A stretch of 64,000 nt of DNA from Pseudomonas chlororaphis (GCA_001023535.1 CP011020.1:3237734-3301733); one strand, 5' to 3'; counted from the stretch's first letter, positions 1 through 13,236 are shown. The notes: generated from the letters alone by a model not told the origin. A program made the numbers and translations.

Positions 1-219
1 GAACTGAGCCCCGAGCACTGGGAAATCCTCGAACTGCTGCGCGGCTTCTACCGCGAGTTCCAGCTCTCCCCCGCGACCCGGCCACTGATCAAGTACACCG
101 CGCTGAAATTGGGCGCGGACAAAGGCAACAGCCTGCACTTGAACCGACTGTTCAAAGGCACTCCCGCCAAACTTGCCGCCAAGCTGGCGGGCCTGCCCAA
201 ACCGACGAATTGCCTATGA
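1..219 (+). CDS. tusE: TusE/DsrC-family sulfur relay protein, C-terminal part
   Basis: The last 72 codons of a gene that begins before the window; the family is about 110 residues, so roughly a third is missing. TusE takes persulfide sulfur from TusBCD and passes it to MnmA for 2-thiolation of wobble uridine in tRNA. The fragment shows the family core (STPxxRPLIKY-like run, here SPATRPLIKYTALKLG) and the penultimate cysteine of the C-terminal Pro-Thr-Asn-Cys-Leu end, which carries the persulfide. Its acceptor MnmA is encoded at 21348. The stop overlaps the next start (ATGA), so the two are likely co-translated. TusE proper, rather than dissimilatory DsrC, is inferred because only the penultimate Cys is visible. 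Confidence 0.88.
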   Translation, partial: ELSPEHWEILELLRGFYREFQLSPATRPLIKYTALKLGADKGNSLHLNRLFKGTPAKLAAKLAGLPKPTNCL

Positions 220-1217
220 CCGACTTTGCTTCGCTGACCCTAGAGACCCCGGCCGAACATCCGTTCGCCCCGTTCGTGCGCATCCTTGGCAAAGGCAAGC
301 GCGGCGCCCGCAACCTGACCCGCGAAGAAGCGCGCCAGGCCATGGGCCTGGTGCTGGATGAACAGGTCGAGGACCCCCAGCTCGGCGCTTTCCTGATGCT
401 GTTGCGGCACAAGGAAGAAAGCGCCGAGGAAATGGCCGGTTTCACCGAAGCCCTGCGTGAGCGCCTGGTCGTGCCGGGGTTGACGGTGGACCTCGACTGG
501 CCAACCTACGCCGGCAAGAAACGCCATTTGCCGTGGTACCTGCTGGCAGCCAAGTGCCTTGGGCAGAACGGCGTGCGGATCTTCATGCACGGCGGCGGCG
601 CTCATACGGCGGGTCGCCTCTACACCGAACAATTGCTGGGCTTTCTGCAAATCCCGCTGTGCCGGGACTGGCAGCAAGTCGCCGGCGCCCTGGACAACGG
701 CGGCCTGGCCTTCATGCCACTGGTGGACTGGGCGCCGCAAATGCAACGGATGATCGACCTGCGCAACACCCTCGGGTTGCGTTCGCCTATCCATTCCCTG
801 GCGCGGATCCTCAACCCGCTGGGCGCACGGTGCGGGTTGCAAAGCATTTTCCACCCCGGCTACCAGGCCGTGCACCGCGAAGCCAGCGGCTTGCTGGGCG
901 ATACCGCCATCGTGATCAAGGGTGACGGCGGCGAAATCGAGATCAACCCGGACGCCGACAGCCACCTCTACGGAACGTCCGGCGGCGTCAGCTGGGACGA
1001 GCAATGGCCGCGACTGGCCGAACAGCGCCACGTCAAGCCGGAAAGCCTCGACCCCGAACACTTGAAGGCCGTCTGGCGCGGTGACGTACAGGACAGCTAC
1101 CCGCAATTGGCCCTGATCGCCACCATGGCCTTGGCCTTGCGCGGCCTGGGCCTGACTCGTGAAGCGGCGTTCGAGCGCGCCCGCCAGTACTGGGACGGCC
1201 GGGATCGTTCGATTTAA
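216..1217 (+). CDS. ybiB: YbiB/TrpD2-like phosphoribosyltransferase-fold protein
   Basis: A 333-residue protein related to anthranilate phosphoribosyltransferase (TrpD), often named glycosyl transferase family protein in Pseudomonas. The N-terminal helical domain (GKGKRGARNLTREEARQAMG, then EDPQLGAFLMLLRHKEES) and the later GARCGLQSIFHPGYQ stretch fit the nucleoside phosphorylase/phosphoribosyltransferase class II fold. E. coli YbiB is known to bind nucleic acid and to be DNA-damage inducible; it does not make tryptophan. A TTG six bases upstream is in frame, but the ATG at 216 gives the classic 4-base ATGA overlap with tusE and is preferred. True substrate unknown. Confidence 0.82.
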   Translation: MTDFASLTLETPAEHPFAPFVRILGKGKRGARNLTREEARQAMGLVLDEQVEDPQLGAFLMLLRHKEESAEEMAGFTEALRERLVVPGLTVDLDWPTYAGKKRHLPWYLLAAKCLGQNGVRIFMHGGGAHTAGRLYTEQLLGFLQIPLCRDWQQVAGALDNGGLAFMPLVDWAPQMQRMIDLRNTLGLRSPIHSLARILNPLGARCGLQSIFHPGYQAVHREASGLLGDTAIVIKGDGGEIEINPDADSHLYGTSGGVSWDEQWPRLAEQRHVKPESLDPEHLKAVWRGDVQDSYPQLALIATMALALRGLGLTREAAFERARQYWDGRDRSI

Positions 1218-1305
1218 CTGATGATTAACGCCTAACCTTTGCGCTTTTTGTTCGAACCTATCGGAATAGACTCCTCTCCAACGTTTATAGATCGAGGAAA
1301 TCGAG

Positions 1306-2310
1306 ATGGGTTTGTTAGTTGAAGGCCGCTGGCAGGACCAGTGGTATGAAAGCAAGGACGGCAGCTTCCAACGCGAGCAGGCGCAGCGCCGTCACTGGGT
1401 GACCGCCGATGGCAGCGCCGGCCCTAGCGGCGAGGGTGGTTTTGCCGCCGAGGCCGGGCGCTATCATCTATACGTCTCCCTGGCCTGTCCCTGGGCCCAC
1501 CGCACGCTGATTTTCCGCAAGCTCAAAGGCTTGGAAAACCTGATCGACGTCTCGGTGGTCAGCTACCTGATGCTGGAAAACGGCTGGACCTTCGACAAAA
1601 CCCACGGTTCCACCGGCGACAAACTGGACGACCTCGACTTCCTGCACCAGCGCTACACCGCCGACACCGCCGACTACACCGGCCGCGTCACCGTGCCGGT
1701 GCTGTGGGACAAGCAACAGGGGCGCATCGTCAACAATGAATCGGCGGAGATCATCCGCATGTTCAATGGCGCATTCGACGGCCTGACTGAAAATCACCTG
1801 GACCTGTACCCGGCGCACCTGCGCAGCGAGATCGACGCGCTCAACGAGCGGATCTACCCGGCGGTGAACAACGGCGTGTATCGCGCCGGGTTCGCCACCA
1901 CCCAAGCCGCCTACGAAGAAGCCTTCGACGGCCTGTTCGCCGAGCTGGACCGGCTGGAGGCCCTGTTGGCCAGCCGCCGCTACCTGGCCGGTGAATACCT
2001 GACCGAGGCGGACATCCGCCTGTTCACCACGATCATTCGCTTCGACGCGGTGTATTTCGGCCATTTCAAATGCAACCTGCGGCGCATCGCCGACTATCCG
2101 AACCTGTCGAACTGGTTGAGGGAGTTGTACCAGTGGCCGGGCATCGCCGAGACCGTGGACTTCGTTCACATCCAGGGTCATTACTACGGCAGCCACAAGA
2201 CCATCAACCCCAATGGGATCGTACCGAAGGGGCCGAAGCAGGACTTCACCGGGGCCCATGATCGGACGCGGTTGAGTGGGAAAGGGATTTGGCGGGGGAC
2301 TGGGGATTGA
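1306..2310 (+). CDS. yqjG: Glutathionyl-hydroquinone reductase (Xi-class glutathione transferase)
   Basis: A 334-residue cytosolic enzyme that removes glutathione from glutathionyl-hydroquinones, using one GSH and releasing GSSG. The catalytic motif Leu-Ala-Cys-Pro-Trp-Ala-His-Arg-Thr lies near residue 62 in the thioredoxin-like N-terminal half; the all-helical GST C-terminal half starts near residue 170. The C-terminal GHYYGSHKTINPNGIVPKGP is the YqjG/PcpF/ECM4 hallmark. Length matches the family (about 320-330). It stands alone, with 88 bases of upstream spacer. The REPIN just after its stop separates it from convergent cysG. Confidence 0.93.
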   Translation: MGLLVEGRWQDQWYESKDGSFQREQAQRRHWVTADGSAGPSGEGGFAAEAGRYHLYVSLACPWAHRTLIFRKLKGLENLIDVSVVSYLMLENGWTFDKTHGSTGDKLDDLDFLHQRYTADTADYTGRVTVPVLWDKQQGRIVNNESAEIIRMFNGAFDGLTENHLDLYPAHLRSEIDALNERIYPAVNNGVYRAGFATTQAAYEEAFDGLFAELDRLEALLASRRYLAGEYLTEADIRLFTTIIRFDAVYFGHFKCNLRRIADYPNLSNWLRELYQWPGIAETVDFVHIQGHYYGSHKTINPNGIVPKGPKQDFTGAHDRTRLSGKGIWRGTGD

Positions 2311-2340
2311 TCCGGGAAGTCCGTTGTCACTGAGGGCCTC

Positions 2341-2432
2341 TTCGCGAGCAAGCCCGCTCCCACACTGGACCGTGTATGGCCACCGATTCATGGTGAACAA
2401 CGATCCAACGTGGGAGCGGGCTTGCTCGCGAA
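2341..2432. repeat. REPIN, family A, copy 1
   Basis: Two inverted 23-base arms (2341-2363 and 2410-2432) with a GTGGGAGCGGGCTTGCTCGC core and a 46-base spacer. It lies between the convergent yqjG and cysG genes and may form a large cruciform or RNA hairpin at both 3' ends. Confidence 0.9.
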
Positions 2433-2448
2433 GGGCGCGACGCAGTCT

Positions 2449-3843
2449 TCAGACCTGCCCCTGGGCCCCTTCGAACCACGCCAGCTTCTCGCGCAGTTGC
2501 ACCACTTCCCCCACGATCACCAGCGTCGGTGCATGCACCTCATGCTCCGCCACCAGCCGCGGCAAGTCTGCCAGGGTGCCGGTGAATACCCGCTGGTTGA
2601 CCGTCGTGCCTTGCTGGATCAAGGCCGCCGGCGTATCCGCCGCGCGGCCATGCCTGATCAGCTCGCTGCAGATCATCGGCAAGCCCACCAACCCCATGTA
2701 GAACACCAGCGTCTGGGCCGGGGAAACCAGGTCTGCCCACGGCAAGTCGCTGCTGCCATCCTTGAGGTGGCCCGTGATGAAACGTACCGACTGGGCGTGG
2801 TCGCGGTGGGTCAACGGAATGCCCGCGTACGCCGCGCAACCACTGGCCGCGGTGATACCCGGCACGACCTGGAACGGGATGCCGTGGGCGGCCAGTTCTT
2901 CGATCTCTTCGCCGCCGCGACCGAAAATGAACGGATCGCCGCCCTTCAACCGCACCACGCGCTTGCCCTGTCGGGCCAGGTCCACCAGTTGCTGGTTGAT
3001 CTGGTCCTGGGGCACGGCGTGTTCGGAGCGACGCTTGCCCACATAAACCCGCTCGGCGTCACGCCGGCACAACTCGAGGATCGCGGGCGCCACCAGGCGG
3101 TCGTAGAGCACCACGTCCGCCTGTTGCATCAGCCGCAAGGCGCGGAAGGTCAGCAGGTCCGGATCACCGGGCCCTGCCCCCACCAAGTAGACTTCGCCCG
3201 GCGCATGCGGCGCCTGGCCGGCGATCTTCTCGCGCAGCAGACGCTCGGCCTCGGCGCCCTGCCCGGCCAACTGGCGATCAGCGATCGGCCCCTGGAACAC
3301 GTCTTCCCAGAACGCCCGGCGTTGCTGTACGTCTGGGAACAGGCCCTTGACCTGGCTGCGAAACCGCGCCGCCAGGCCGGCAAGTTGCCCGTAGGTCGAG
3401 GGAATCCAGGTTTCCAGCTTGGCCCGGATCAACCGCGCCAGCACCGGTGCATCACCGCCACTGGACACCGCGATCACCAGCGGCGAACGGTCGACGATCG
3501 CCGGGAAGATCACGCTGCACAGGGCCGGCGCGTCCACCACGTTGACCGGCACGCAGCGCCGATGGGCATCGGCCGAGACCCGGGCGTTGAGTGCCTCGTC
3601 GTCAGTGGCGGCGATGATCAGGCCGCAGCCGTCCAGGTCCGCTTCGAGGTAACCGCGCAGGACGCATTCGCCACCGCTGCCACTCACCAGTTCGCGCAAT
3701 TGCGGTTCGATTTCGGGTGCGACCACCCGCAACAGCGCACCGGCATCGGCCAGCAGGCGGGACTTGCGCAAGGCAATCTCCCCGCCGCCAACCACCAGCA
3801 CGCGACTGCCGCGCAGGTTGTGGAACAGTGGCAAATATTCCAT
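2449..3843 (-). CDS. cysG: Siroheme synthase (trifunctional CysG)
   Basis: A 464-residue enzyme that turns uroporphyrinogen III into siroheme, the prosthetic group of sulfite and nitrite reductases. The N-terminal part (residues 1-150) is the precorrin-2 dehydrogenase/ferrochelatase with the nucleotide-binding motif [13 protein letters not shown]. The [14 protein letters not shown] run near residue 128 holds the serine that is phosphorylated in Salmonella CysG. The C-terminal part (from about 216) is SAM-dependent uroporphyrinogen methyltransferase, with [15 protein letters not shown] and [12 protein letters not shown]. The ATG abuts the serS stop with no base between, so both lie on one leftward transcript. 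Confidence 0.97.
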   Translation of the reverse strand: MEYLPLFHNLRGSRVLVVGGGEIALRKSRLLADAGALLRVVAPEIEPQLRELVSGSGGECVLRGYLEADLDGCGLIIAATDDEALNARVSADAHRRCVPVNVVDAPALCSVIFPAIVDRSPLVIAVSSGGDAPVLARLIRAKLETWIPSTYGQLAGLAARFRSQVKGLFPDVQQRRAFWEDVFQGPIADRQLAGQGAEAERLLREKIAGQAPHAPGEVYLVGAGPGDPDLLTFRALRLMQQADVVLYDRLVAPAILELCRRDAERVYVGKRRSEHAVPQDQINQQLVDLARQGKRVVRLKGGDPFIFGRGGEEIEELAAHGIPFQVVPGITAASGCAAYAGIPLTHRDHAQSVRFITGHLKDGSSDLPWADLVSPAQTLVFYMGLVGLPMICSELIRHGRAADTPAALIQQGTTVNQRVFTGTLADLPRLVAEHEVHAPTLVIVGEVVQLREKLAWFEGAQGQV

Positions 3844-5136
<1,293 letters not shown>

Positions 5137-5139
5137 TTA

Positions 5140-5514
5140 TCAAAGTTTGGTCAGGGACAGGCCGACCCAGGTGGCGAGCAGCCCGCCGAATACGCTGATG
5201 GCCGCATAGCCCAGGGCCAGCGGCACCTGCCCGCTTTCCAACAGGCGCACCGTATCCAGTGAAAAGGATGAAAAAGTCGTCAGGCCGCCGAGGAAGCCGA
5301 CGATAAGCCCCGCGCGCACTTCAATGGGCACTTCGGGACGAATCAAAAACAGACCGTATAGAACGCCGATCAGCAGACAGCCCACGATATTAACGGCGAG
5401 CGTCGCGGTATAGAAGTACCGGGGCCAATTTGCATTGATCCAATTGCCCGTGGCGAAACGCAACAACGTGCCGGCCACGCCGCCGGCGGACACTGCAAGG
5501 ATCAGGGGGATCAA
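5140..5514 (-). CDS. crcB: Fluoride exporter CrcB (Fluc)
   Basis: A 124-residue four-helix membrane protein that exports fluoride as a dual-topology dimer. The family signature [18 protein letters not shown] is present, together with the N-terminal [15 protein letters not shown] and the asparagine of [13 protein letters not shown] (Na+ site and pore region). The start is TTG at 5514, overlapping the rarA stop as TTGA; a GGAGA ribosome-binding site lies about 5 bases upstream and no in-frame ATG is near. No fluoride riboswitch can be expected here because crcB is translationally coupled to rarA. Confidence 0.95.
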   Translation of the reverse strand: MIPLILAVSAGGVAGTLLRFATGNWINANWPRYFYTATLAVNIVGCLLIGVLYGLFLIRPEVPIEVRAGLIVGFLGGLTTFSSFSLDTVRLLESGQVPLALGYAAISVFGGLLATWVGLSLTKL

Positions 5515-6836
5515 GGTTTTCTCCGCTGCCGTGGGCTCAGGCGATCGAGTTGGGCCAGGTGGTTGAGCTTTTCGCCGATCTTCAATTCCAGGCCCCGGGG
5601 CACGGGTTCATAGAACCGCTGGGGTTCGAGGGCCTCGGGGAAATAATCCTCGCCGGCGGCGTAGGCGTCCGGTTCATCATGGGCATAGCGGTATTCTTCG
5701 CCATAGCCCAGCTGTTTCATGAGCTTGGTCGGCGCATTGCGCAGGTGCAGCGGTACTTCGAGGGAGCCGTGCTCGGTGGCGCTGCGCATCGCGGCCTTGA
5801 AGCCCATGTACACCGCATTGCTCTTGGGCGCGCAGGCCAGATAGGTGATGGCCTGGGCCACGGCAAGTTCGCCTTCCGGGCTGCCGAGGCGTTCCTGCAC
5901 ATCCCAGGCCGCCAGGCACAGGCTCAAGGCCCGCGGGTCGGCGTTGCCGATGTCTTCGCTGGCCATGCGCACCACGCGCCGCGCCAAGTACAACGGATCA
6001 CAACCGCCATCGATCATCCGCGCGAACCAGTACAAGGCCGCGTCGGGATTGGAACCGCGGATGGATTTGTGCAGCGCCGAGATCTGGTCGTAGAACGCCT
6101 CGCCGCCCTTGTCGAAACGACGACGGGTATCGCCCAGCAGGCTTTGCAACAGCTCGACGCCGATCTCGCTGTTGTCCTCGGCCAGGTCGGACGCGTTCTC
6201 CAGCAAGTTGAGCAACCGCCGGCCATCGCCGTCGGCGGCGGCACACAGGATCTGGAAACCTTCCTCGTCAAGCGTCAGTTGGCGCTTGCCCAGGCCGCGT
6301 TCCTCGGTCAGCGCCCGGTGCACCAGCTTGCGCATCGCCGACTCGTCGAGGCTCCTGAGCACATAGACCCGCGCCCTCGACAGCAAGGCGTTGTTGAGTT
6401 CGAACGACGGATTCTCGGTGGTCGCGCCGATGAAGATCAGCGTACCGTCCTCGACGTACGGCAGGAACGCGTCCTGCTGGGACTTGTTGAAACGGTGCAC
6501 TTCGTCGACGAACAGGATCGTGCGCTTGCCGTATTGGCCGGCCTGCTGCTTGGCCACTTCCACCGCCTGGCGGATTTCCTTGACCCCGGCCAGCACCGCG
6601 GACACCGTCTCGAAGTGGGCATCGGAAACTTCCGCCAGCAACCGCGCCAGGGTGGTCTTGCCCACGCCCGGCGGGCCCCAGAAGATCATCGAGTGCAGGG
6701 CCCCCTGCTCCAGGGCCTCGCGCAGCGGCTTGCCGCGGGCGAGCACATGCTCCTGGCCGACGTACTCATCCAGGTTGGTCGCGCGCAGGCGGGCGGCCAA
6801 TGGCTGGGCAATCGGTGCGCTTCGAAACAGGTCCAT
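5511..6836 (-). CDS. rarA: Replication-associated recombination protein A (RarA/MgsA)
   Basis: A 441-residue AAA+ ATPase of the clamp-loader class that acts at stalled forks with SSB. It shows Walker [16 protein letters not shown], Walker [21 protein letters not shown], sensor 1 [13 protein letters not shown] and the C-terminal tetramerisation part ([13 protein letters not shown]). A GTG one codon upstream is possible, but [14 protein letters not shown] from the ATG at 6836 is the family start. It overlaps crcB by 4 bases. Its own upstream spacer holds a REPIN, so transcription from lolA may be reduced here. Confidence 0.96.
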   Translation of the reverse strand: MDLFRSAPIAQPLAARLRATNLDEYVGQEHVLARGKPLREALEQGALHSMIFWGPPGVGKTTLARLLAEVSDAHFETVSAVLAGVKEIRQAVEVAKQQAGQYGKRTILFVDEVHRFNKSQQDAFLPYVEDGTLIFIGATTENPSFELNNALLSRARVYVLRSLDESAMRKLVHRALTEERGLGKRQLTLDEEGFQILCAAADGDGRRLLNLLENASDLAEDNSEIGVELLQSLLGDTRRRFDKGGEAFYDQISALHKSIRGSNPDAALYWFARMIDGGCDPLYLARRVVRMASEDIGNADPRALSLCLAAWDVQERLGSPEGELAVAQAITYLACAPKSNAVYMGFKAAMRSATEHGSLEVPLHLRNAPTKLMKQLGYGEEYRYAHDEPDAYAAGEDYFPEALEPQRFYEPVPRGLELKIGEKLNHLAQLDRLSPRQRRKP

Positions 6837-6877
6837 CACTGCTTATGCAACCTCACTCGATCCTGTTGCCGGAGACC

Positions 6878-6971
6878 CTTGTGGGAGCGGGCTTGCCCGC
6901 GAATGCGGCAGGTCAGTCAACATTGATGTTGAATGTTACATCGCATTCGCGGGCAAGCCCGCTCCCACAAG
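6878..6971. repeat. REPIN, family A, copy 2
   Basis: Inverted arms CTTGTGGGAGCGGGCTTGCC (from 6878) and the mirror ending at 6971; the pairing extends through GCGAATGCG on both sides. It fills most of the rarA-lolA spacer, between two genes of the same strand, where a folded RNA could affect differential stability. Confidence 0.92.
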
Positions 6972-6981
6972 TCGGCTGTGC

Positions 6982-7605
6982 TTATTCCTGGATGACGTCG
7001 GCACCCTTGGGAATGTCGAACTTGAACTTGGACGCGGCGATCGGCTCGTTGGCCTTCACGCCGGTGAACAGGATATTGGTGCGCTGGCCGACGCTGTCGA
7101 TCAGTTGCATGTCATTGACCAGGCCATTGCGGAACGACAGGCGCAGGCTGTCGAACAGGCTGTCCTTGGTCTTGGGCTTGAGGGTGAAGTCGATCACGCC
7201 GCCCGCTTCCTTGGCGCTGATGTCGAAGCTCTGGCTGATCTTGGAAATGTCACCCGACAGCAGCAACGCCGGGGTCTGGGTCAGGCGCTGGTCGAGGGTC
7301 TTGATGGTGACCTGCTCCAGGTCCGGGTCCCACAAGGAGACCTTCTTGCCATCGGACACCATCAACTGCTCGGCCGGCGCATCGGTGTGCCAGTAGAACA
7401 GGCCTGGACGTTGCAGCGCCATGTCGCCGGCGGTTTCCTGCAACTGGGTGCCGCTGCCGTCCAGGGTCAGTTGGGAGAAGCGCGCGGTCAGGGTCTTGGA
7501 TGTTTCCAACAGCTGGGTCAGGCGGGCCACGTCCTTTTCGTCAGCGTGGGCCGACAAGGTGGTCAGGGCCAGTACGGGCAACAGCAACATGCGAATCAGG
7601 CGCAT
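6982..7605 (-). CDS. lolA: Outer-membrane lipoprotein carrier protein LolA
   Basis: A 207-residue periplasmic chaperone that takes lipoproteins from the LolCDE transporter and delivers them to LolB. It has a Sec signal peptide (Met-Arg-Leu-Ile-Arg, hydrophobic core [13 protein letters not shown], cleavage after AHA before DEK). The mature part contains the typical [12 protein letters not shown] and [16 protein letters not shown] strands of the open beta-barrel. The start at 7605 is preferred over an ATG four codons upstream because GAGGA lies 5 bases before it. It follows ftsK on the same strand. Confidence 0.96.
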   Translation of the reverse strand: MRLIRMLLLPVLALTTLSAHADEKDVARLTQLLETSKTLTARFSQLTLDGSGTQLQETAGDMALQRPGLFYWHTDAPAEQLMVSDGKKVSLWDPDLEQVTIKTLDQRLTQTPALLLSGDISKISQSFDISAKEAGGVIDFTLKPKTKDSLFDSLRLSFRNGLVNDMQLIDSVGQRTNILFTGVKANEPIAASKFKFDIPKGADVIQE

Positions 7606-7632
7606 GGGAATCCTCATGAATTCATAGGGGGG

Positions 7633-7657
7633 CGAGCGGCGTGAAGCACGCCGCTCG
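7633..7657. other. GC-rich hairpin between ftsK and lolA
   Basis: A perfect 11-bp inverted repeat (CGAGCGGCGTG, loop AAG, CACGCCGCTCG). On the minus strand it follows the ftsK stop, but no T-run comes after it, so it may be a processing or 3'-stabilising hairpin rather than a strong intrinsic terminator. Confidence 0.55.
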
Positions 7658-7662
7658 GGTCG

Positions 7663-10068
7663 TTAGTCGCGCATCGGGCCCGGCGCCAGCACTTCGCGCG
7701 AGCCGTTGGTGTTCATGGCCGTCACGACCCCGGCCATTTCCATGGCTTCGATCATGCGCGCGGCGCGGTTGTAGCCGATCTTCAACTTGCGCTGAACCGC
7801 GGAAATCGAGGCCCGGCGGCTTTCCAGGACGAACTGCACCGCTTCGTCATAGAGCGCGTCGGTTTCAGCATCTTCTTCACCGCCGCCGCTGCCGCCCTCG
7901 AAGCCACTGCCGGCTTCCTCGACGCCATTGAGAATGTCGTCGTTGTATTCAGGTGCCCCGCGCAGCTTCCAGGCTTCCACCACGCGATGCACTTCATCGT
8001 CGGAAACGAACGCGCCATGGACCCGGATCGGCAGGCTGGTGCCCGGCGGCATGTAGAGCATGTCACCGTGACCGAGCAACTGCTCGGCACCGCCCTGGTC
8101 GATGATGGTCCGCGAGTCGATCTTGCTCGACACCTGGAACGCCATGCGGGTCGGGATGTTGGCCTTGATCAGGCCGGTGATCACGTCCACCGACGGCCGC
8201 TGGGTCGCCAGGATCAGGTGGATACCGGCGGCACGGGCCTTCTGGGCGATACGGGCGATCAGCTCTTCGACCTTCTTGCCGACGATCATCATCATGTCGG
8301 CGAATTCGTCCACCACCACCACGATGGTCGGCAGCTTGTGCAGCAGCGGCGCTTCATCGTGGATGTTTTCGCGGTGGTACAACGGGTCGCTCAGCGGGGT
8401 GCCGGCCTCTTCGGCCTCCTTGACCTTGGCATTGAAGCCCGACAGGTTGCGCACGCCCATCTTCGCCATCAGCTTGTAGCGGCGCTCCATCTCGGCGACG
8501 CTCCAGCGCAAGGCGTTGGCAGCGTCTTTCATGTCGGTGACCACCGGGCACAGCAAGTGCGGAATGCCTTCGTAGATCGACAATTCGAGCATTTTCGGGT
8601 CGATCATGATCAGCTTGGCGTCTTCCGGGCCCGACTTGAACAGGATCGACAGGATCATCGCGTTCACCCCCACCGACTTACCCGAACCGGTGGTACCGGC
8701 CACCAGCAGGTGGGGCATCTTCGCCAGGTCGGTGATCACCGGCTTGCCGCCGATGTCGTGGCCCAGGGCCAAGGTGACCGGCGACTTGTGGTTGTCGTAC
8801 TCGGTGGTCGACAGCACTTCGGAGAAGCGCACGATCTGCCGGTCTTCGTTGGGGATCTCGATGCCCACGGTGGTCTTGCCGGGAATCACTTCCACCACCC
8901 GCACGCTGGTCACGGCCAGGGAACGTGCCAGGTCCTTGGCCAGGTTGGCGATGCGGCTGACCTTCACGCCGGCGGCCGGCTGGATCTCGTAGCGGGTAAT
9001 GACCGGGCCCGGGTGAATCGAATCCACCGAGACCTCGACCCCGAACTCCTTGAGCTTGATCTCCAGCAGATGGCCGACGGCCGCCAGGGATTCGGGAGAA
9101 TAGTTGAGCTGTTTCTTTTCGGCCGGGTCGAGGATCGAGATCGGCGGCAAGGTGCCTTCCACGGCGCTGTCGACGAACAACGGCACCTGTTTTTCCTTCT
9201 GCACGCGCTTGCTCGGCTCCGGCGGCTTGGGCGGGGCCATGCTGATGACCGGCGGCACCTGCTTCTCGCGTTCGGACATGTGTTTGCTCAACGCCTGCTC
9301 GCGTTCGATCAGGCGCTCCTTGACCTTGGCCTGCTCGCGCTTGTCCGGCAGCGTCGGGGCCACCACGTCGTGGACGCGGTCGTCGACTTCACGCAGTTGC
9401 GCCACCAGTTGCTTGCGCTCGGTGCGCGCCGCCCACCAGCGGTTCATCGCACCCTGGATCAATTCGATCAGGTCGAGGGTGATCTTGCCGGTGACGTCCA
9501 TGACCTTGAACCACGACAGGTCGGTGAACACCGTCAGGCCGAACAGGAACAGGGCGATGAACAGCAGCGTGCTGCCCTGGATGTTCAAGGCGTTCCTGGC
9601 CAGGTCGCCGAGGCTTTCCCCCAGCGCCCCGCCCGCCCCGGCCGGCAAGCCGGTGGGCGCATGGAAATGAATATGAGCCAGCGCAGCGCCCGACAGCACC
9701 AGGAACACCAGGCCGATCAGCCGCCAGGAGAACAGCCAGCCGCTCCACTCCCACGGCTCGTGGCGCTGGCGGAAGATCTGGTAGGCCTTGATCGCCAGCA
9801 ACAGCGGGAAAATGTAGGCGAAATACCCCAGGACCATGAACAGGATGTCGGCGCTGTAGGAGCCGGCCGGCCCGCCGAAGTTCTGCACGTCCTCGATCTT
9901 GCTGTTGTGGCTCCAGCCCGGATCGTCCTTGCCGTAGGTTAGCAAAGCCATCATCAGGAACAGGCACAAGGCACCGATCGCGATCAACGCACCTTCCTTG
10001 AGCCGGTAGTGCAATTGCTGGCGCCAGAGCGGAACGACTGTTTTAGGTGCTGCGGTGGATTTCTTCAA
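7663..10068 (-). CDS. ftsK: DNA translocase FtsK
   Basis: An 801-residue septal ATPase that pumps chromosome ends toward dif and activates XerCD. The N-terminal 200 residues carry four to five membrane helices; a linker of about 150 residues rich in Glu, Lys and Pro follows. The motor has Walker [19 protein letters not shown] and Walker [15 protein letters not shown]. The C-terminal gamma winged helix ([20 protein letters not shown]) reads KOPS. The linker is much shorter than in E. coli FtsK (1329 residues), normal for Pseudomonas. The start is a TTG, with a purine-rich AGGAAAAGAAG upstream and no nearby in-frame ATG. Confidence 0.97.
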   Translation of the reverse strand: MKKSTAAPKTVVPLWRQQLHYRLKEGALIAIGALCLFLMMALLTYGKDDPGWSHNSKIEDVQNFGGPAGSYSADILFMVLGYFAYIFPLLLAIKAYQIFRQRHEPWEWSGWLFSWRLIGLVFLVLSGAALAHIHFHAPTGLPAGAGGALGESLGDLARNALNIQGSTLLFIALFLFGLTVFTDLSWFKVMDVTGKITLDLIELIQGAMNRWWAARTERKQLVAQLREVDDRVHDVVAPTLPDKREQAKVKERLIEREQALSKHMSEREKQVPPVISMAPPKPPEPSKRVQKEKQVPLFVDSAVEGTLPPISILDPAEKKQLNYSPESLAAVGHLLEIKLKEFGVEVSVDSIHPGPVITRYEIQPAAGVKVSRIANLAKDLARSLAVTSVRVVEVIPGKTTVGIEIPNEDRQIVRFSEVLSTTEYDNHKSPVTLALGHDIGGKPVITDLAKMPHLLVAGTTGSGKSVGVNAMILSILFKSGPEDAKLIMIDPKMLELSIYEGIPHLLCPVVTDMKDAANALRWSVAEMERRYKLMAKMGVRNLSGFNAKVKEAEEAGTPLSDPLYHRENIHDEAPLLHKLPTIVVVVDEFADMMMIVGKKVEELIARIAQKARAAGIHLILATQRPSVDVITGLIKANIPTRMAFQVSSKIDSRTIIDQGGAEQLLGHGDMLYMPPGTSLPIRVHGAFVSDDEVHRVVEAWKLRGAPEYNDDILNGVEEAGSGFEGGSGGGEEDAETDALYDEAVQFVLESRRASISAVQRKLKIGYNRAARMIEAMEMAGVVTAMNTNGSREVLAPGPMRD

Positions 10069-11346
<1,278 letters not shown>

Positions 11347-11356
11347 CGGTTAGTCT

Positions 11357-11386
11357 TGTGGCGAGGACCTGACAGCCCTCGCCACA
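11357..11386. repeat. Short family-B palindrome after trxB
   Basis: Arms TGTGGCGAGG and CCTCGCCACA with a 10-base loop. This is the outer end of the family-B repeats found elsewhere in the window, here as a minimal hairpin at the trxB 3' end without a T-run. Confidence 0.7.
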
Positions 11387-11431
11387 GTTCATCTGCGCGC
11401 GCCCACCCTCCCCTTCTGCAAGCGAATGACA

Positions 11432-12112
11432 ATGCTGACCTGGTTACAACGCAACTCCCTGGATTTCCCACCGCTGGAAAAAGCCATGCGCGACCCCAAC
11501 GGGCTGCTGGCCGCTGGTGGCGATCTGTCCGCTGACCGCCTGGTCCAGGCCTATCGCCACGGCTGCTTTCCATGGTTCTCCGAGGGCCAGCCGATCCTGT
11601 GGTGGTCTCCGGACCCTCGCACGGTGCTGTTTCCCGACGAGCTGCACGTCTCCCGCAGCCTTGGCAAACTGTTGCGCAAGCAACGCTACCAGGTGACGTT
11701 CGACCAGGACTTCGCCGCCGTCATCCGGGCCTGCGCCGCGCCACGGGACTACGCCGAAGGCACCTGGATCACCGAGGCCATGCAGAGCGCCTACCTGGAG
11801 CTGCATCGGCGCGGCTTCGCCCACTCCGTGGAGGTCTGGGACCAGGGCGCGCTGGTGGGCGGTCTGTACGGCCTGGCAATGGGGCAGCTGTTTTTTGGCG
11901 AGTCCATGTTCAGCCGGGCCGACAACGCGTCGAAATTCGGCTTCGCCACGCTGGTCCAACACCTCAAGGCCGCCGGCTTCGTGCTGATCGACTGCCAGAT
12001 GCCTACCGAGCACCTGCACAGCCTGGGCGCCCGGTCGATCCCTCGTGCAACGTTCGCCGGCTACCTCGAGGCGCACCTGGATCAACCCAACCACGCGACC
12101 TGGGTTTGCTGA
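11432..12112 (+). CDS. aat: Leucyl/phenylalanyl-tRNA--protein transferase
   Basis: A 226-residue cytosolic enzyme that adds Leu or Phe from charged tRNA to proteins with N-terminal Lys or Arg, making them ClpS/ClpAP targets. The N-terminal [20 protein letters not shown] and [20 protein letters not shown], and the core [20 protein letters not shown], are intact. An ATG two codons upstream exists; [16 protein letters not shown] is the usual family start. The bpt gene follows 57 bases later, and clpA and clpS lie about 2-4 kb downstream, so the pathway is clustered. Confidence 0.96.
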   Translation: MLTWLQRNSLDFPPLEKAMRDPNGLLAAGGDLSADRLVQAYRHGCFPWFSEGQPILWWSPDPRTVLFPDELHVSRSLGKLLRKQRYQVTFDQDFAAVIRACAAPRDYAEGTWITEAMQSAYLELHRRGFAHSVEVWDQGALVGGLYGLAMGQLFFGESMFSRADNASKFGFATLVQHLKAAGFVLIDCQMPTEHLHSLGARSIPRATFAGYLEAHLDQPNHATWVC

Positions 12113-12169
12113 GCGACATTGGCGCTCCTGGCTTACACTTAACCCCATAGCTTATCCCGAGGGTTGATC

Positions 12170-12877
12170 ATGACCGAGTTGGCGCGTTTGAAGTTCTATG
12201 CCACTCAGCCCCACTCTTGCAGTTACCTGCCGGAGGAGCAGGCCACGACGCTGTTCCTCGACCCCAGCCAGCCGATGGATGTGCATGTCTACGCTGACCT
12301 GTCGGAAATGGGCTTTCGTCGCAGCGGCGATCATCTCTACCGGCCCCATTGCCAGCACTGCAACGCCTGCGTCCCGGCGCGCATCCCCGTGGTGCAATTT
12401 GCGCCCAATCGCCAGCAGAAACGCATTTTCAAGCGCAACGCCGACCTTCAGGTCCGGCCGGCCAAGCCGCAGTTCACCGAGGAGTATTTCGACCTGTATC
12501 AACGCTACATCGAGCAACGCCATGCCGATGGCGACATGTACCCGCCCAGCCGCGATCAATTTTCCACCTTCCTGGTGCGCGACCTGCCTTTTTCGCGCTT
12601 CTACGAGTTCCGTCTCGACGGACGGTTGGTGGCGATTGCCGTCACCGACCTGCTCCCCAACGGTCTTTCAGCGGTGTACACCTTCTATGAGCCAGAGCAA
12701 GAGCGACGCAGCCTGGGGCGCTTCGCCATCCTCTGGCAAATCAGCGAAGCCCGGCGCCTGGGGCTCGATGCGGTGTACCTGGGCTACTGGATCAAGAACT
12801 GCAAGAAAATGAACTACAAGACCCAATATCGCCCCATTGAACTGCTGATTAACCAGCGCTGGGTTGTCCTGAACTAG
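12170..12877 (+). CDS. bpt: Aspartate/glutamate leucyltransferase (Bpt)
   Basis: A 235-residue enzyme, related to eukaryotic arginyltransferase ATE1, that adds Leu to N-terminal Asp or Glu and so widens the bacterial N-degron. The N-terminal Cys motif is present ([13 protein letters not shown], then [15 protein letters not shown]). The C-terminal GNAT-like half includes [19 protein letters not shown] and [24 protein letters not shown] two codons upstream is in frame, but the ATG at 170 has a good GAGGGTTG-type site. It is absent from E. coli and lies between aat and infA here, as in other pseudomonads. Confidence 0.96.
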
Positions 12878-12883
12878 AACCCC

Positions 12884-12913
12884 TTGGCTTGCCCCCCCTT
12901 TTTCGGGCACAAT
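12884..12913 (+). promoter_or_regulatory. Candidate infA promoter
   Basis: TTGGCT (12884-12889), an 18-base spacer and CACAAT (12908-12913), about 65 bases before the infA start. The match is moderate; infA usually has its own promoter. Confidence 0.35.
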
Positions 12914-12977
12914 GCACGCCGCTTTTGCCTGGCGCAGTTGCACCGGGCCATTCACTGGACACCGAGGGCTTTACTGC

Positions 12978-13196
12978 ATGTCGAAAGAAGACAGCTTCGA
13001 AATGGAAGGCACTGTCGTCGACACCCTGCCCAACACCATGTTTCGCGTGGAGTTGGAAAATGGGCACGTCGTAACCGCGCATATCTCCGGCAAGATGCGC
13101 AAGAACTACATTCGTATTCTTACCGGTGACAAAGTGCGCGTCGAGCTGACGCCCTATGACTTGAGCAAAGGGCGCATCACTTACCGCGCTCGCTAA
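12978..13196 (+). CDS. infA: Translation initiation factor IF-1
   Basis: A 72-residue S1/OB-fold protein that binds the 30S A site and helps IF-2 and IF-3 in start selection. The sequence from Met-Ser-Lys-Glu-Asp through [38 protein letters not shown] and the final GRITYRAR is essentially the canonical gamma-proteobacterial protein. The upstream in-frame extension is excluded because the protein family begins at MSKED. An intrinsic terminator follows after 14 bases. Confidence 0.98.
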
Positions 13197-13210
13197 CAAG
13201 TCAATACAAG

Positions 13211-13236
13211 ACGCCCGGCTGATGCCGGGCGTTTTT
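13211..13236 (+). terminator. Intrinsic terminator of infA
   Basis: Stem ACGCCCGGC / GCCGGGCGT with a 4-base loop (TGAT), followed by TTTTTGTTT. Confidence 0.9.
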